Positions 19,327 through 26,712 of a DNA stretch of 64,000 bases are shown in pieces. Numbering within the stretch: the first letter of the stretch is position 1; each line of letters opens with the position of its first letter. The notes beneath the pieces are model-generated. The model saw nothing but the letters and a program-made list of their open reading frames with translations. It searched no databases and was not told the origin of the DNA. The stretch is from Salinibacter grassmerensis (lineage in GTDB: Bacteria > Bacteroidota > Rhodothermia > Rhodothermales > Salinibacteraceae): the NCBI RefSeq assembly GCF_947077765.1, contig NZ_CAMTTF010000007.1, forward strand, positions 62,001 to 126,000, written 5' to 3'. The translations under genes and the position numbers were made by a program.

Positions 19327-20118
19327 CTACGCAGGGACTTCACCGAGCATTTGATCGTAGAGCGCCACCGTTTGCTCGGTGCGCGGTTCAGTGTCGGCCT
19401 GAAATATCGAGACGTCCTCAGCCTGCGTGCCGTTCGCCAACGTTCCGTTCGGCGGAAGGATTGTGGCGTCCGCGTGGACGCGGCCGACCTCTGAGAGCGT
19501 CGCCCCGGCGTTGCCGTCGATTGGAAGGTCCATCGCGTCGGCAAACGAAGCCTGGAGGGTCGTTTCCGGCGCCTGCCCTCCGGGCGTGAAGACAGACTTC
19601 GTGCCGCCCAGCAGATCGTCGTCCGCGTAGGTGGTGGAGAGTAGCGTCGGAAGGAGTCCGCTGATCCACCCGAAGCCATGGACGAGGTCCGGGCCCCAGC
19701 GCAGTTCCCGCAGCGTCTCTAGCACGGAGCGATTAAAGAATAATGCCCGGTCTGCGTTGTCGTCGAAGGTGTTGCCATCGCCATCGGTCGCGCGTCCCGA
19801 TCGGCCGAAGTAGCCCTCGTGGTCCATGAAGTAGACCTGCAACTGCGCGTCCGGTACCGAAGCCACCTTCACGGAAACCGACTCGGTGTCCGCCCCCATC
19901 GGTACGTCTGTGTCGGAGAGACGAATGACCTCGTGGAGGCTGTGCTTTCGCTCGCTGATGTCCCCGTAGCAGGGCATCATGATTCGTACTTCGAAGTCCC
20001 CAGCTTTTTGCACCTGCTCGGGAAGCGACCGGGTAAGATTGGCGAGTGGTGAACGCTCAGTAAACGGAGCGAGCGCTTCGGCGACGTACAGGAGACGGTA
20101 TGAGGAGGCCATGTGCAT
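19327..20118 (-). CDS. short glycogen/starch synthase-like (GT5 N-terminal domain) protein
   Basis: 263 aa from ATG 20118 (ATG 20112 alternative). It matches the N-terminal half of GT5 enzymes: RLLYVAEALAPF, FEVRIMMPCYGDISERKHSLHEVIRLSD, VYFMDHEGYFGRSG, DNADRALFFNRSVLETL, PDLVHGFGWISGLLP. The ADP-glucose motif KTGGL is replaced by ERSPL, and the C-terminal GT-B domain is absent. This is the short Bacteroidota form often named glycogen synthase, so glycogen synthesis is doubtful. It begins the minus-strand cluster with the DUF4270-like lipoprotein. Confidence 0.82.
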   Translation of the reverse strand: MHMASSYRLLYVAEALAPFTERSPLANLTRSLPEQVQKAGDFEVRIMMPCYGDISERKHSLHEVIRLSDTDVPMGADTESVSVKVASVPDAQLQVYFMDHEGYFGRSGRATDGDGNTFDDNADRALFFNRSVLETLRELRWGPDLVHGFGWISGLLPTLLSTTYADDDLLGGTKSVFTPGGQAPETTLQASFADAMDLPIDGNAGATLSEVGRVHADATILPPNGTLANGTQAEDVSIFQADTEPRTEQTVALYDQMLGEVPA

Positions 20119-21223
20119 CGAGAAGTTTAGGAAGACAACGGTGGGTTCGAACGAAGTGCAGCTTGCCCGGGACGAATGCCGAGACGAGCGGCTCTCGTTC
20201 AATCGGTGGAGCGAGGTGCAGCCGGGACACCCTCAGGGGAGCGCAAGAACGAAGGGATGCATCGAAAGAAAAACCCCGGGTTGGAAGAGGAGACTGGCCC
20301 GAAAACTGCGACGGCCATGAATGCTCTGTATCTTAGTGCCGATTCACAGAGTCTGCGTCAGTGGATTCAGTAAGTCAATAGTGTATTTTTCGTAAAAGTA
20401 AACATATCGCTGTTTGCCTCGGAAATCAACTTCAAAAACTAGCGCCCCGAAGAAGTCGCGTCAAAAACGTGAAAAACTGAAATTGGTCAGGCACCGATTG
20501 GGGCCCCGAGGCTCAAAACGACCGTCTGCGTTCACCTCACACCAAAAACTTGTTCGTCTGGCGTGGGGGGGCTGCCTGAAGAACGGCATGGGAGCCGCGA
20601 GGGGGGCTCTCTTGATGTTTTCCACATCGAAAAGAACCTTTGACCGGTCGAAGCCCAAGTTCTCAGAGAAGCTCCGTCCGGCCCTTCGACGTCATGCCAA
20701 CACCCCTGTGCTCCCCTGGCCCTGTATTCCAGAGGAAAAGGTGCGCCGAGGGGCCGGACGGAGCCTCCCGCGGTTTACACTGGGCCATACAGTCACCAGC
20801 GCAAAGTGTGTACCAGCCACCACTACATCGACCAGCTGATCGGGAACGATGTTTAGTTGAGAAATTCGAGGGAATAGAACCTGCACGAAGCACAGACACC
20901 TAATAAAATGAGCACTGAGGCGGGGCCGAACGACCTGAAATCGGGTGGTCCCTTGTGACCGCTCGGCGCAATTCGCCGTGGGAGATTGGATAAGCCGAGT
21001 GTGCGGGCCGTGGAGCGGCCGGTTGGAGAAGAGCCGGCGGGGCGTCGTACCGACGGATCCACAGGGAAGAGGTCCTCTTCTTTCGGTGTATAAAAGAATG
21101 GTCCGCCAGCTGGCCGATGAGATGTGCCGCGGATTGGCTGGCAATTTCTTTGGGGTTGGTCGAAGAGGGCCGTATCTTTCTTAACTGATAGCTACCCCCA
21201 CGACGAGTCTTTTTTGCCGCCGT
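20119..21223. other. 1.1 kb intergenic region with AT-rich and structured segments
   Basis: Divergent spacer between the GT5-like gene (-) and the CcmA-like gene (+). Positions about 20320-20420 are clearly more AT-rich than the rest of the window and may hold promoters. An 18-bp inverted repeat lies at 20671-20764, a short GCCGGTT hairpin near 21020-21040, and a palindrome GAAGAGG-T-CCTCTTC around 21065-21080. None of the open frames in it looks like a protein. Signatures of tmRNA, RNase P RNA and SRP RNA were looked for and not seen. Confidence 0.5.
20671..20764. repeat. 18-bp inverted repeat forming a long hairpin
   Basis: Left arm 20671-20688 GCTCCGTCCGGCCCTTCG; right arm 20747-20764 is its reverse complement except for one position that forms a G-U pair. 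The loop is 58 nt and holds a CACC/GGTG pairing that could extend the structure. No gene ends next to it, so it is not an ordinary terminator. Confidence 0.75.
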
Positions 21224-21850
21224 ATGCCGACCCTTGCGGCCGAGCACGTCGGGCACCACTTTGGGCGCTTGTTGCTCTTCCGAAAGCTCTCAGTCACCCT
21301 GCACCCGGGGGAGACGCTGGCGGTGACCGGGGCCAATGGAGCAGGCAAGTCGACTCTTCTCCGCATCCTGGCCGGGCTGCTCACGCCCCGCACCGGCCGC
21401 GTGACGCTTACCATAAACGGAAACCCTGTGCCAGACGAGGAGCGTTCGCTTCGGGCCGGGCTCGTAGCCCCGGCCGTCGGCGTCTACGAAGAGCTCACGG
21501 CGCGAGAGACCCTTCGTTTTCTGTCGCGTGCGAGGGGGATACCGGATCCCGTGGCCCGGATCGACGAGGTGCTCGCTCAGGTCGGGCTTGCCAGTCGGGC
21601 CGACGACCGGGTGGGAACGTACTCTTCGGGCATGCGGCAGCGCGTGAAATACGCGGCCGCCCTGCTTACCACCCCCCCGCTCCTACTCCTCGACGAGCCC
21701 GCTGCGAATCTCGACGCGGCGGGGCGGGAGATGGTTGCGTCGATCACGGAGGCGTGGCGGGCACAGGGACGGCTCCTCGTCGTCGCGACGAACCGACCCG
21801 ATGAGGCGGAGCGGCACGACCGACAGCTCCGCATTGAGAACCACCGGTAG
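21224..21850 (+). CDS. ABC transporter ATPase, CcmA-like heme exporter subunit
   Basis: 208-aa ATP-binding subunit. Walker A GANGAGKST (about residues 36-44), signature YSSGMRQRVK and Walker B LLLLDEP, followed by the CcmA-like spacing ANLDAAGREM. The small size and ELTARETLRFLSRARG segment resemble CcmA of the cytochrome c maturation exporter CcmAB. No ccmB, ccmC or other maturation gene occurs in the window, so the permease partner must be elsewhere or the assignment is wrong; a generic ABC ATPase is the alternative. Confidence 0.85.
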   Translation: MPTLAAEHVGHHFGRLLLFRKLSVTLHPGETLAVTGANGAGKSTLLRILAGLLTPRTGRVTLTINGNPVPDEERSLRAGLVAPAVGVYEELTARETLRFLSRARGIPDPVARIDEVLAQVGLASRADDRVGTYSSGMRQRVKYAAALLTTPPLLLLDEPAANLDAAGREMVASITEAWRAQGRLLVVATNRPDEAERHDRQLRIENHR

Positions 21851-21918
21851 CGAAGGAGGCGTCCGTTGGGGCGCCCCTCCACGCGTTCTGTTTCTCCAAG
21901 TGTGTATTCCCTCCGGAC

Positions 21919-22293
21919 ATGGCCCACGACACGACCGAAATCTACGTACGGGATCTCTCCGAAGAGTCGGCCGCCGACTGGTTGGCGAGCGTCTTTGAGG
22001 ACTTGGACCAGGTGCAGGAGGCGCCAATCGTCACCTATGAGGGTCAGTACGACGGGGAGGCTGTTCCGGTCCAGATTACCGAGCGGGTGAAAAACGGGCC
22101 GTACACCAGCATCTGGTTCAACGCGCCCCGTCTGCCGTGGGACGGCATCCAAGAATGCGCCCGGGCCGCCCACGAGGTGCTCGGGGGCGAGGTGCTCTGC
22201 TACCTGAATCAGGCCAAAGAGCCGTGGCGCATGCTGCGGATGGAGGAGGGGGAGATGGAGCGGGTGGACGAGCGCACCCTGGACGACTTTTAA
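21919..22293 (+). CDS. small acidic protein of unknown function
   Basis: 124-aa acidic soluble protein with no recognised domain. It has alternating strands and helices (TEIYVRDLSEESAADWLASVF, GEAVPVQITERVKNGPYTSIWFNAPRLPW) and a Trp-rich centre. ATG at 21919 follows the CcmA-like gene by 68 bp. The stop codon shares TTAA with the stop of the convergent DUF4097-like gene, so the two genes overlap by 4 bp. Gene-like codon use and position make it real. Confidence 0.75.
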   Translation: MAHDTTEIYVRDLSEESAADWLASVFEDLDQVQEAPIVTYEGQYDGEAVPVQITERVKNGPYTSIWFNAPRLPWDGIQECARAAHEVLGGEVLCYLNQAKEPWRMLRMEEGEMERVDERTLDDF

Positions 22294-23150
22294 CGCTGCT
22301 CGGAGCCTTCGTACGCCTCAAGAGGGCGCACCGTGACGGCCTCAGGAGGGGCATCGAGGGTGAGCGTCGGCCCGCCGCCGTTGAAGGCGCGGCCCTCATC
22401 TTCCGTTGAAGGGGAGCCGAAGGCCTCATCGATAGTGAGGTCGGTGCTGTCGAGGTCCGTCCGGAGCACGAACCCGGTCTTCGCGGGCAAAGAGAAGCGC
22501 AGCGTGCCCGAGTGGGTCTCCGCCGTACTCGACGCGGAAAAGTCCTCGAAGGCGACGGATGCGTTCCCGGAATGGGTATCCAGCGCGACTCCCCCGCGAA
22601 TGCCGGTCGCAGTGATACGTCCCTCGTGCGTTCCCAAGTTGAGCATGCCGTCGGTCGAGTCGACCACCACGACGCCCTCGTGGGTATTGATCTCCACGTT
22701 GGCCTCCACGTCAGAGACGTCGATGGTGGAGGCATAGTCGTCAATCTCTAACGTGGCCGTTTTCGGCATCGTGACGTGGTAGCGGGCGGCCAAATTGCCT
22801 CCCCCGCTCGGAGAGATGCGGAGGAGCCCCGGAATGCGAATCGACCAAGAGGTGCCGTCCTGGTCGATCGAGACGCCTTGATCGGTCCGACGGACGATGG
22901 CGTTCGACACCACCATCGAGTCTTCGCTACTTGCCGGGGCAATCCTGTAGGCGACTTGGTCGCGTTCCCACGTCGTGACGGTGATGCTTCCTTTGTAGGT
23001 GTCGTCGATCTCAACAGCCCCGTCGGGGGCGAGGCGGATTGTGTCTTGTACGGGGTCCAGAGATGAAGACTGTCCGGCAGCACCTGTGACGCCGACGAGG
23101 CCGAGCATGAGCCCGAAGACGGCGCTCCATAGAACGACGGGGGGAGACAT
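22290..23150 (-). CDS. exported DUF4097-like beta-repeat protein (copy A)
   Basis: 286 aa from ATG 23150, which starts a signal peptide (MSPPVVLWSAVFGLM...GAAGQ). The mature part has short beta-repeat units spaced about 20 residues, such as INTHEGVVVVDSTDG, LGTHEGRITATGI, LDTHSGNASVAF and AETHSGTLRFSL, typical of DUF4097 putative adhesin folds. It is a paralogue of the next gene upstream; both share TVTTWERDxVxY near the N-terminus. The gap between them is 96 bp. Role unknown. Confidence 0.8.
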   Translation of the reverse strand: MSPPVVLWSAVFGLMLGLVGVTGAAGQSSSLDPVQDTIRLAPDGAVEIDDTYKGSITVTTWERDQVAYRIAPASSEDSMVVSNAIVRRTDQGVSIDQDGTSWSIRIPGLLRISPSGGGNLAARYHVTMPKTATLEIDDYASTIDVSDVEANVEINTHEGVVVVDSTDGMLNLGTHEGRITATGIRGGVALDTHSGNASVAFEDFSASSTAETHSGTLRFSLPAKTGFVLRTDLDSTDLTIDEAFGSPSTEDEGRAFNGGGPTLTLDAPPEAVTVRPLEAYEGSEQR

Positions 23151-23246
23151 GACGAGGCGAAGTTGACGGATTGGCTCTTGTCTTACCCTACCCAACAGAC
23201 GACACCCACGCAACCGGTTTTGAGCACCCTGTCTCCCGGGCCGAAA

Positions 23247-24221
23247 CTACCGGGCACGGAGGGCGAAGTCTCCATCGTCGGCCTCGAGGTACAGTTCGGG
23301 CCCGCCCCCGTTGACGTCGCCCCGGTAGTTGGGCTCGTCCTCCTCTCCGATCCGGATCGCGGAGAGGTCAAAATCAGAGCTCAGATCCACGTCGTCGTCG
23401 AAGTCGGTGTTGAGGTCGAATCCTGAGGTGGGAGGAATAGTGAGGGTCGCGTTGCCATCGTGGGTGTCGATCTGCACATCGTCGGTCATTGCTGCGAACG
23501 ACGCGGAGACCGTGCCGTCGTGTGCATCGAACCGAAGGCTGCCATCCAGTTCCTCGACGGCGAGGTCCCCCTCGTGGGTGTCCACCGACAGGCGGCCGGT
23601 GATGTTGCGGAGATCCATGCGCCCCTCGTGGGTATCGAGCGTGACGTCGCCGTTCTGGTTCGTGATAGCAATCGAGCTCTCGTGACTGTCGATTGCAACC
23701 GCACCGCTCTGGTCGGCGATGGTGATCGAGCCCTCGTGCGTGTCGATTCGGAGCTCCCCTGAGAGGCCGGTCACCTCGATGGTCGACTCGTGATCGTCGA
23801 GGCTGAGGGCCGCAGACCGCGGCATTTTGATCGTGTAGTGGACGGCCGGCATGTCGATGCCGCCCCACCGAAACCCGTCCTCGTCGAAGCCGAAGACCGT
23901 CGATTCGTCGTCCCCGTCCTCATGGTCTGTAGCGATCCGGAACCGATCGCCGCCTGTGCGGGTCCGGATCGTCACCTTCTCGGCGTCGGGGTCCTCGTCG
24001 GTCGGCATAATCTCGGCCTCGTACCGCACGCGGTCGCGCTCCCAGGTGGTGACGGTGATGGTGCCCTCATGGTTACCGACGGTGACCTCCCCGTCGGCGG
24101 CGAGGGGCACCGCGTCACCCACGGTGCGGGCCGGGTCTTGCGCGACGACGGAGGGGGCCGCAACCAGGATGAGGATGGTGGCGGCGAGCAGGAGGCGAAG
24201 AGCGGGTGCGGATCGGAGCAT
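23247..24221 (-). CDS. exported DUF4097-like beta-repeat protein (copy B)
   Basis: 324 aa from ATG 24221, where the signal peptide MLRSAPALRLLLAATILI...VVAQ begins; the open frame extends further but lacks sense there. The repeat core reads IDTHEGSITIAD, IDSHESSIAITN, LDTHEGRMDLRN, VDTHEGDLAVEE, FDAHDGTVSASF, IDTHDGNATLTI: at least six units in register, implying a regular beta-solenoid. It is more repetitive and longer than copy A downstream. Tandem duplication followed by divergence is the simplest history. Confidence 0.82.
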   Translation of the reverse strand: MLRSAPALRLLLAATILILVAAPSVVAQDPARTVGDAVPLAADGEVTVGNHEGTITVTTWERDRVRYEAEIMPTDEDPDAEKVTIRTRTGGDRFRIATDHEDGDDESTVFGFDEDGFRWGGIDMPAVHYTIKMPRSAALSLDDHESTIEVTGLSGELRIDTHEGSITIADQSGAVAIDSHESSIAITNQNGDVTLDTHEGRMDLRNITGRLSVDTHEGDLAVEELDGSLRFDAHDGTVSASFAAMTDDVQIDTHDGNATLTIPPTSGFDLNTDFDDDVDLSSDFDLSAIRIGEEDEPNYRGDVNGGGPELYLEADDGDFALRAR

Positions 24222-24655
24222 GAGAGGCAGAAGCGTTGCGAAACAGGTCTCGGAAGGACCCGCAAAAGACCGCGGGGGCATCCTACCAGACAGGGGCATC
24301 CGCCAATCCGTTGCACCCGTCTCCGATTGATCCGCAGTGGGCCAGGGAGCAGCCGTGTTTGTGGTGCCAGTTCTTCTCGCGGGAGGCGGCGAGAGCGCGA
24401 TCCGACTTCGGGTCTGGACGGAGGCCGTGCCTCCCCTCGCAGACGTATGCTTCCCGCGAGGGCGACGACTTATACACCACACGGATACTGTGGGGCACCC
24501 GTAGACGAGAGCTACATGTTGCGTAGCACAGAGAGGGCACCGCCGTGTGAAACCCCGGCCCTCGTCCCAGTGCCTGCCCGTCACACGCTGGCCTCCCAAG
24601 AACGCCGGGTGCAAAGTACCCTGTTCTCAGGACGACCGCGCGGCGGACCCGAGAG
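24222..24655. other. intergenic region, possible small Cys/His-rich ORF
   Basis: 434 bp between DUF4097 copy B and lipA, both minus strand. It should hold the copy B promoter. A GTG-initiated minus-strand frame (24283-24540, 85 aa) contains CxxxC-like and HHKHGCSLAHCG elements and GC-rich third positions, but has no recognised family and no clear ribosome binding site; it is not called as a gene. Confidence 0.3.
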
Positions 24656-25654
24656 TTATACGTGCTCCTCAGCGTGATAGGACGAACGCGTCAGCGGACT
24701 GCTTTCGACGTGCTCGATGCCCTTGTCTTCCCCGACCTCCTTATACCACTCGAATACCTCGGGCTCGACCCACTCCTCGACGGGGAGGTGATGGTCGGTC
24801 GGCTGCATGTACTGGCCGATTGTCATCACGTCGAGGCCAATCTCGACGAAGTCATCCATGATCTCCAGCACCTCTTCTTTCGACTCGCCGAGGCCCACCA
24901 TGATGCCACTCTTCGTGCGCAGGTTTTCCTCCTTGGCCCACCGGAGGACCTTCAGAGAGCGCTCGTAATTGGCCTGAGGACGGACACGGCGGTAAAGGCT
25001 GGGCACCGTCTCCACATTGTGGTTGAAGATGTCCGGCTCCGCCTCAAAGACCGTCTCACAGGGATCCCGCATGCCGCGAAAGTCGGGCGTGAGGACCTCG
25101 CAGGTAGCGCCTTGGTTGTGGATGCGCTCGATGACCTCCGCAAAGATGGGCGCGCCCCCGTCCTCCCGCTCATCCCGGTTTACGCTGGTAATGACGGCGT
25201 GCTCGAGGTCCATCTTGCCGACGGCGTCGGCCACGCGGCGCGGCTCGTCCCAGTCGAGGCCGTCCTGCGGCTGTCCCGTCTTAACGGCGCAGAAGCCGCA
25301 GGAGCGGGTGCACACGTCGCCCAGGATCATGAAGGTCGCCGTGCCGCGGCTCCAGCACTCCCCCATGTTGGGGCAGTTGGCGCTCTCGCAGACCGTGTGC
25401 AGGTCGTGGTCGTCCACGGTCTCGCGGACCTCTTTGTACGATTCGCCCTGCGGGAGGGATACGCGGAGCCATTCCGGGCGCTCGCCCCGTTTGTTTTTGT
25501 TCGTGTTCTCGACGACGGGCAGTTCGACGAACCCGGGATCGCCGTCGCCCGACGGGCCAATGGGGTCGGGTTCTACGGCTCCCAAGTCCGTTTCGCCGGG
25601 CATCGTAGGCTGGCTCTCGGAGGTCTCCGGATCGCGGGTCTCGGTGGTGGACAT
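24656..25654 (-). CDS. lipA: lipoyl synthase
   Basis: Radical SAM enzyme that inserts sulfur into octanoylated lipoyl domains. The auxiliary cluster motif CESANCPNMGECW and radical SAM motif CTRSCGFC are both intact, followed by VITSVNRDEREDGG, HNVETVPSLYRRVRPQANYERSL and MVGLGESKEEV. The N-terminus carries an acidic extension of about 55 residues (TETRDPETSESQPTMPGETDLG...). A lipoyl-bearing acyltransferase that needs this enzyme is encoded at 49781. Confidence 0.97.
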   Translation of the reverse strand: MSTTETRDPETSESQPTMPGETDLGAVEPDPIGPSGDGDPGFVELPVVENTNKNKRGERPEWLRVSLPQGESYKEVRETVDDHDLHTVCESANCPNMGECWSRGTATFMILGDVCTRSCGFCAVKTGQPQDGLDWDEPRRVADAVGKMDLEHAVITSVNRDEREDGGAPIFAEVIERIHNQGATCEVLTPDFRGMRDPCETVFEAEPDIFNHNVETVPSLYRRVRPQANYERSLKVLRWAKEENLRTKSGIMVGLGESKEEVLEIMDDFVEIGLDVMTIGQYMQPTDHHLPVEEWVEPEVFEWYKEVGEDKGIEHVESSPLTRSSYHAEEHV

Positions 25655-25902
25655 ACGCAGGAGAGAAAGATCAGTTAGCCGGCCATGCGGCCAGGCAAGT
25701 GGCCTGTTGGCACCGGCATGAGAACATGGGAGAAGGAATACGTGGGGCCATGCTGCCCGTTCCTCCCTCGGGGGCGACCAGGCGGGCGGCGATTGCCCCT
25801 GGCAGACGGATAACAGAGACGTAGACTTTGGTGAGAAAAAGAGAGATAGGCAAAAAATGAACGAAGGAAAGGGCGACCGGCTGGGCCGGACGAGAGCGGT
25901 GG

Positions 25903-26457
25903 TCAGTCGCAGGCGCTGTCGAGATCCGAGCGCAGCAGGCCAAAGTAGCGCACATCCACCAGGGTGCCGTCTTTCTCGCGGTGCTTGCGCAGGCGGCCCT
26001 CCTGCGTGAACCCGGCCTTCTGCAGAACCCGGGCCGACGCTTCGTTCCAGTCGAAGACCTCTGCCGTGATCCGCACCACGTCCAGCTTCGCAAAGGCGTA
26101 GTCGACGTACCGCGCAACTGCCTTGGTCATCAGGCCCCGTCCCCAGTAGGGCTTCGCGAGCCAGTAGCCGATCCGGGCGCGGTGAGAGGCCCCGACGTTG
26201 AGGTCATCGGCGCCCACCACGCCGACGAGTTGTCCGTCGGCCCGGCGAAGAGCGAAGGTTGTCTCTTTGGGCTGTTCGGCCCGGTGCTGGATCCGGCCCT
26301 CAATCCAGGCGTCGGCGTCGTCTTTGGTGTAGGGCCACGGGATGTAGAGGGTGTTCTTCCAGATCTCTTTCTCCTGCAGGTGCCTGACCACCGCCGCCCT
26401 GTCCCGCCGCTCCACGCTGGAGAGGACGAAGTCGTCATCGAGGGCCAGTTCGTTCAT
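25903..26457 (-). CDS. GNAT family N-acetyltransferase (RimJ/RimL type)
   Basis: 184 aa from ATG 26457. Acetyl-CoA binding segment IGYWLAKPYWGRGLMTKAVARYVDYAF, followed by RITAEVFDWNEASARVLQKAGFTQEGRLRKHREKDG and DVRYFGLLRSD, typical of RimJ-like ribosomal or small-molecule acetyltransferases. The longer open frame to 26685 is rejected because the fold starts at MNELALDDDFVLSSV. The substrate is unknown. It is divergent from the amidohydrolase gene with 255 bp between. Confidence 0.88.
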   Translation of the reverse strand: MNELALDDDFVLSSVERRDRAAVVRHLQEKEIWKNTLYIPWPYTKDDADAWIEGRIQHRAEQPKETTFALRRADGQLVGVVGADDLNVGASHRARIGYWLAKPYWGRGLMTKAVARYVDYAFAKLDVVRITAEVFDWNEASARVLQKAGFTQEGRLRKHREKDGTLVDVRYFGLLRSDLDSACD

Positions 26458-26712
26458 GAGCGCGGGTCTTTGCGAGAAACGATGTGCTTTGTGAGACGCG
26501 AATAGGACGCCCGTGCTCCGCGAGTTCCACGTCGGCCACGAACACCACGTCGCACGGTGGCACCGGGGCTGGTTGGGAAACGGAGGCCCCGTGGCGGAGG
26601 TGCAAGGCCTGCGTGCCTTGACAAGGTGTCCCGGAGTCGCGAGACTGTGAAGGCCGCTCCGAGGTCGGGACGGAGACCCTTCCAACCTTATTGACTGACC
26701 CGCTGCTGCCCC

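Noticed and set aside
20414-20839. 141-aa plus-strand frame in the 1.1 kb spacer
   Set aside because: Very basic, low-complexity, unlike the acidic proteome, and it spans the inverted repeat; no family recognised.
22333-24330. Direct repeats in DNA of the DUF4097 genes as a possible CRISPR or tandem-repeat array
   Set aside because: The repetition is at protein level (beta-repeat units inside an open frame), units are not identical in DNA and there are no spacer-like inserts.
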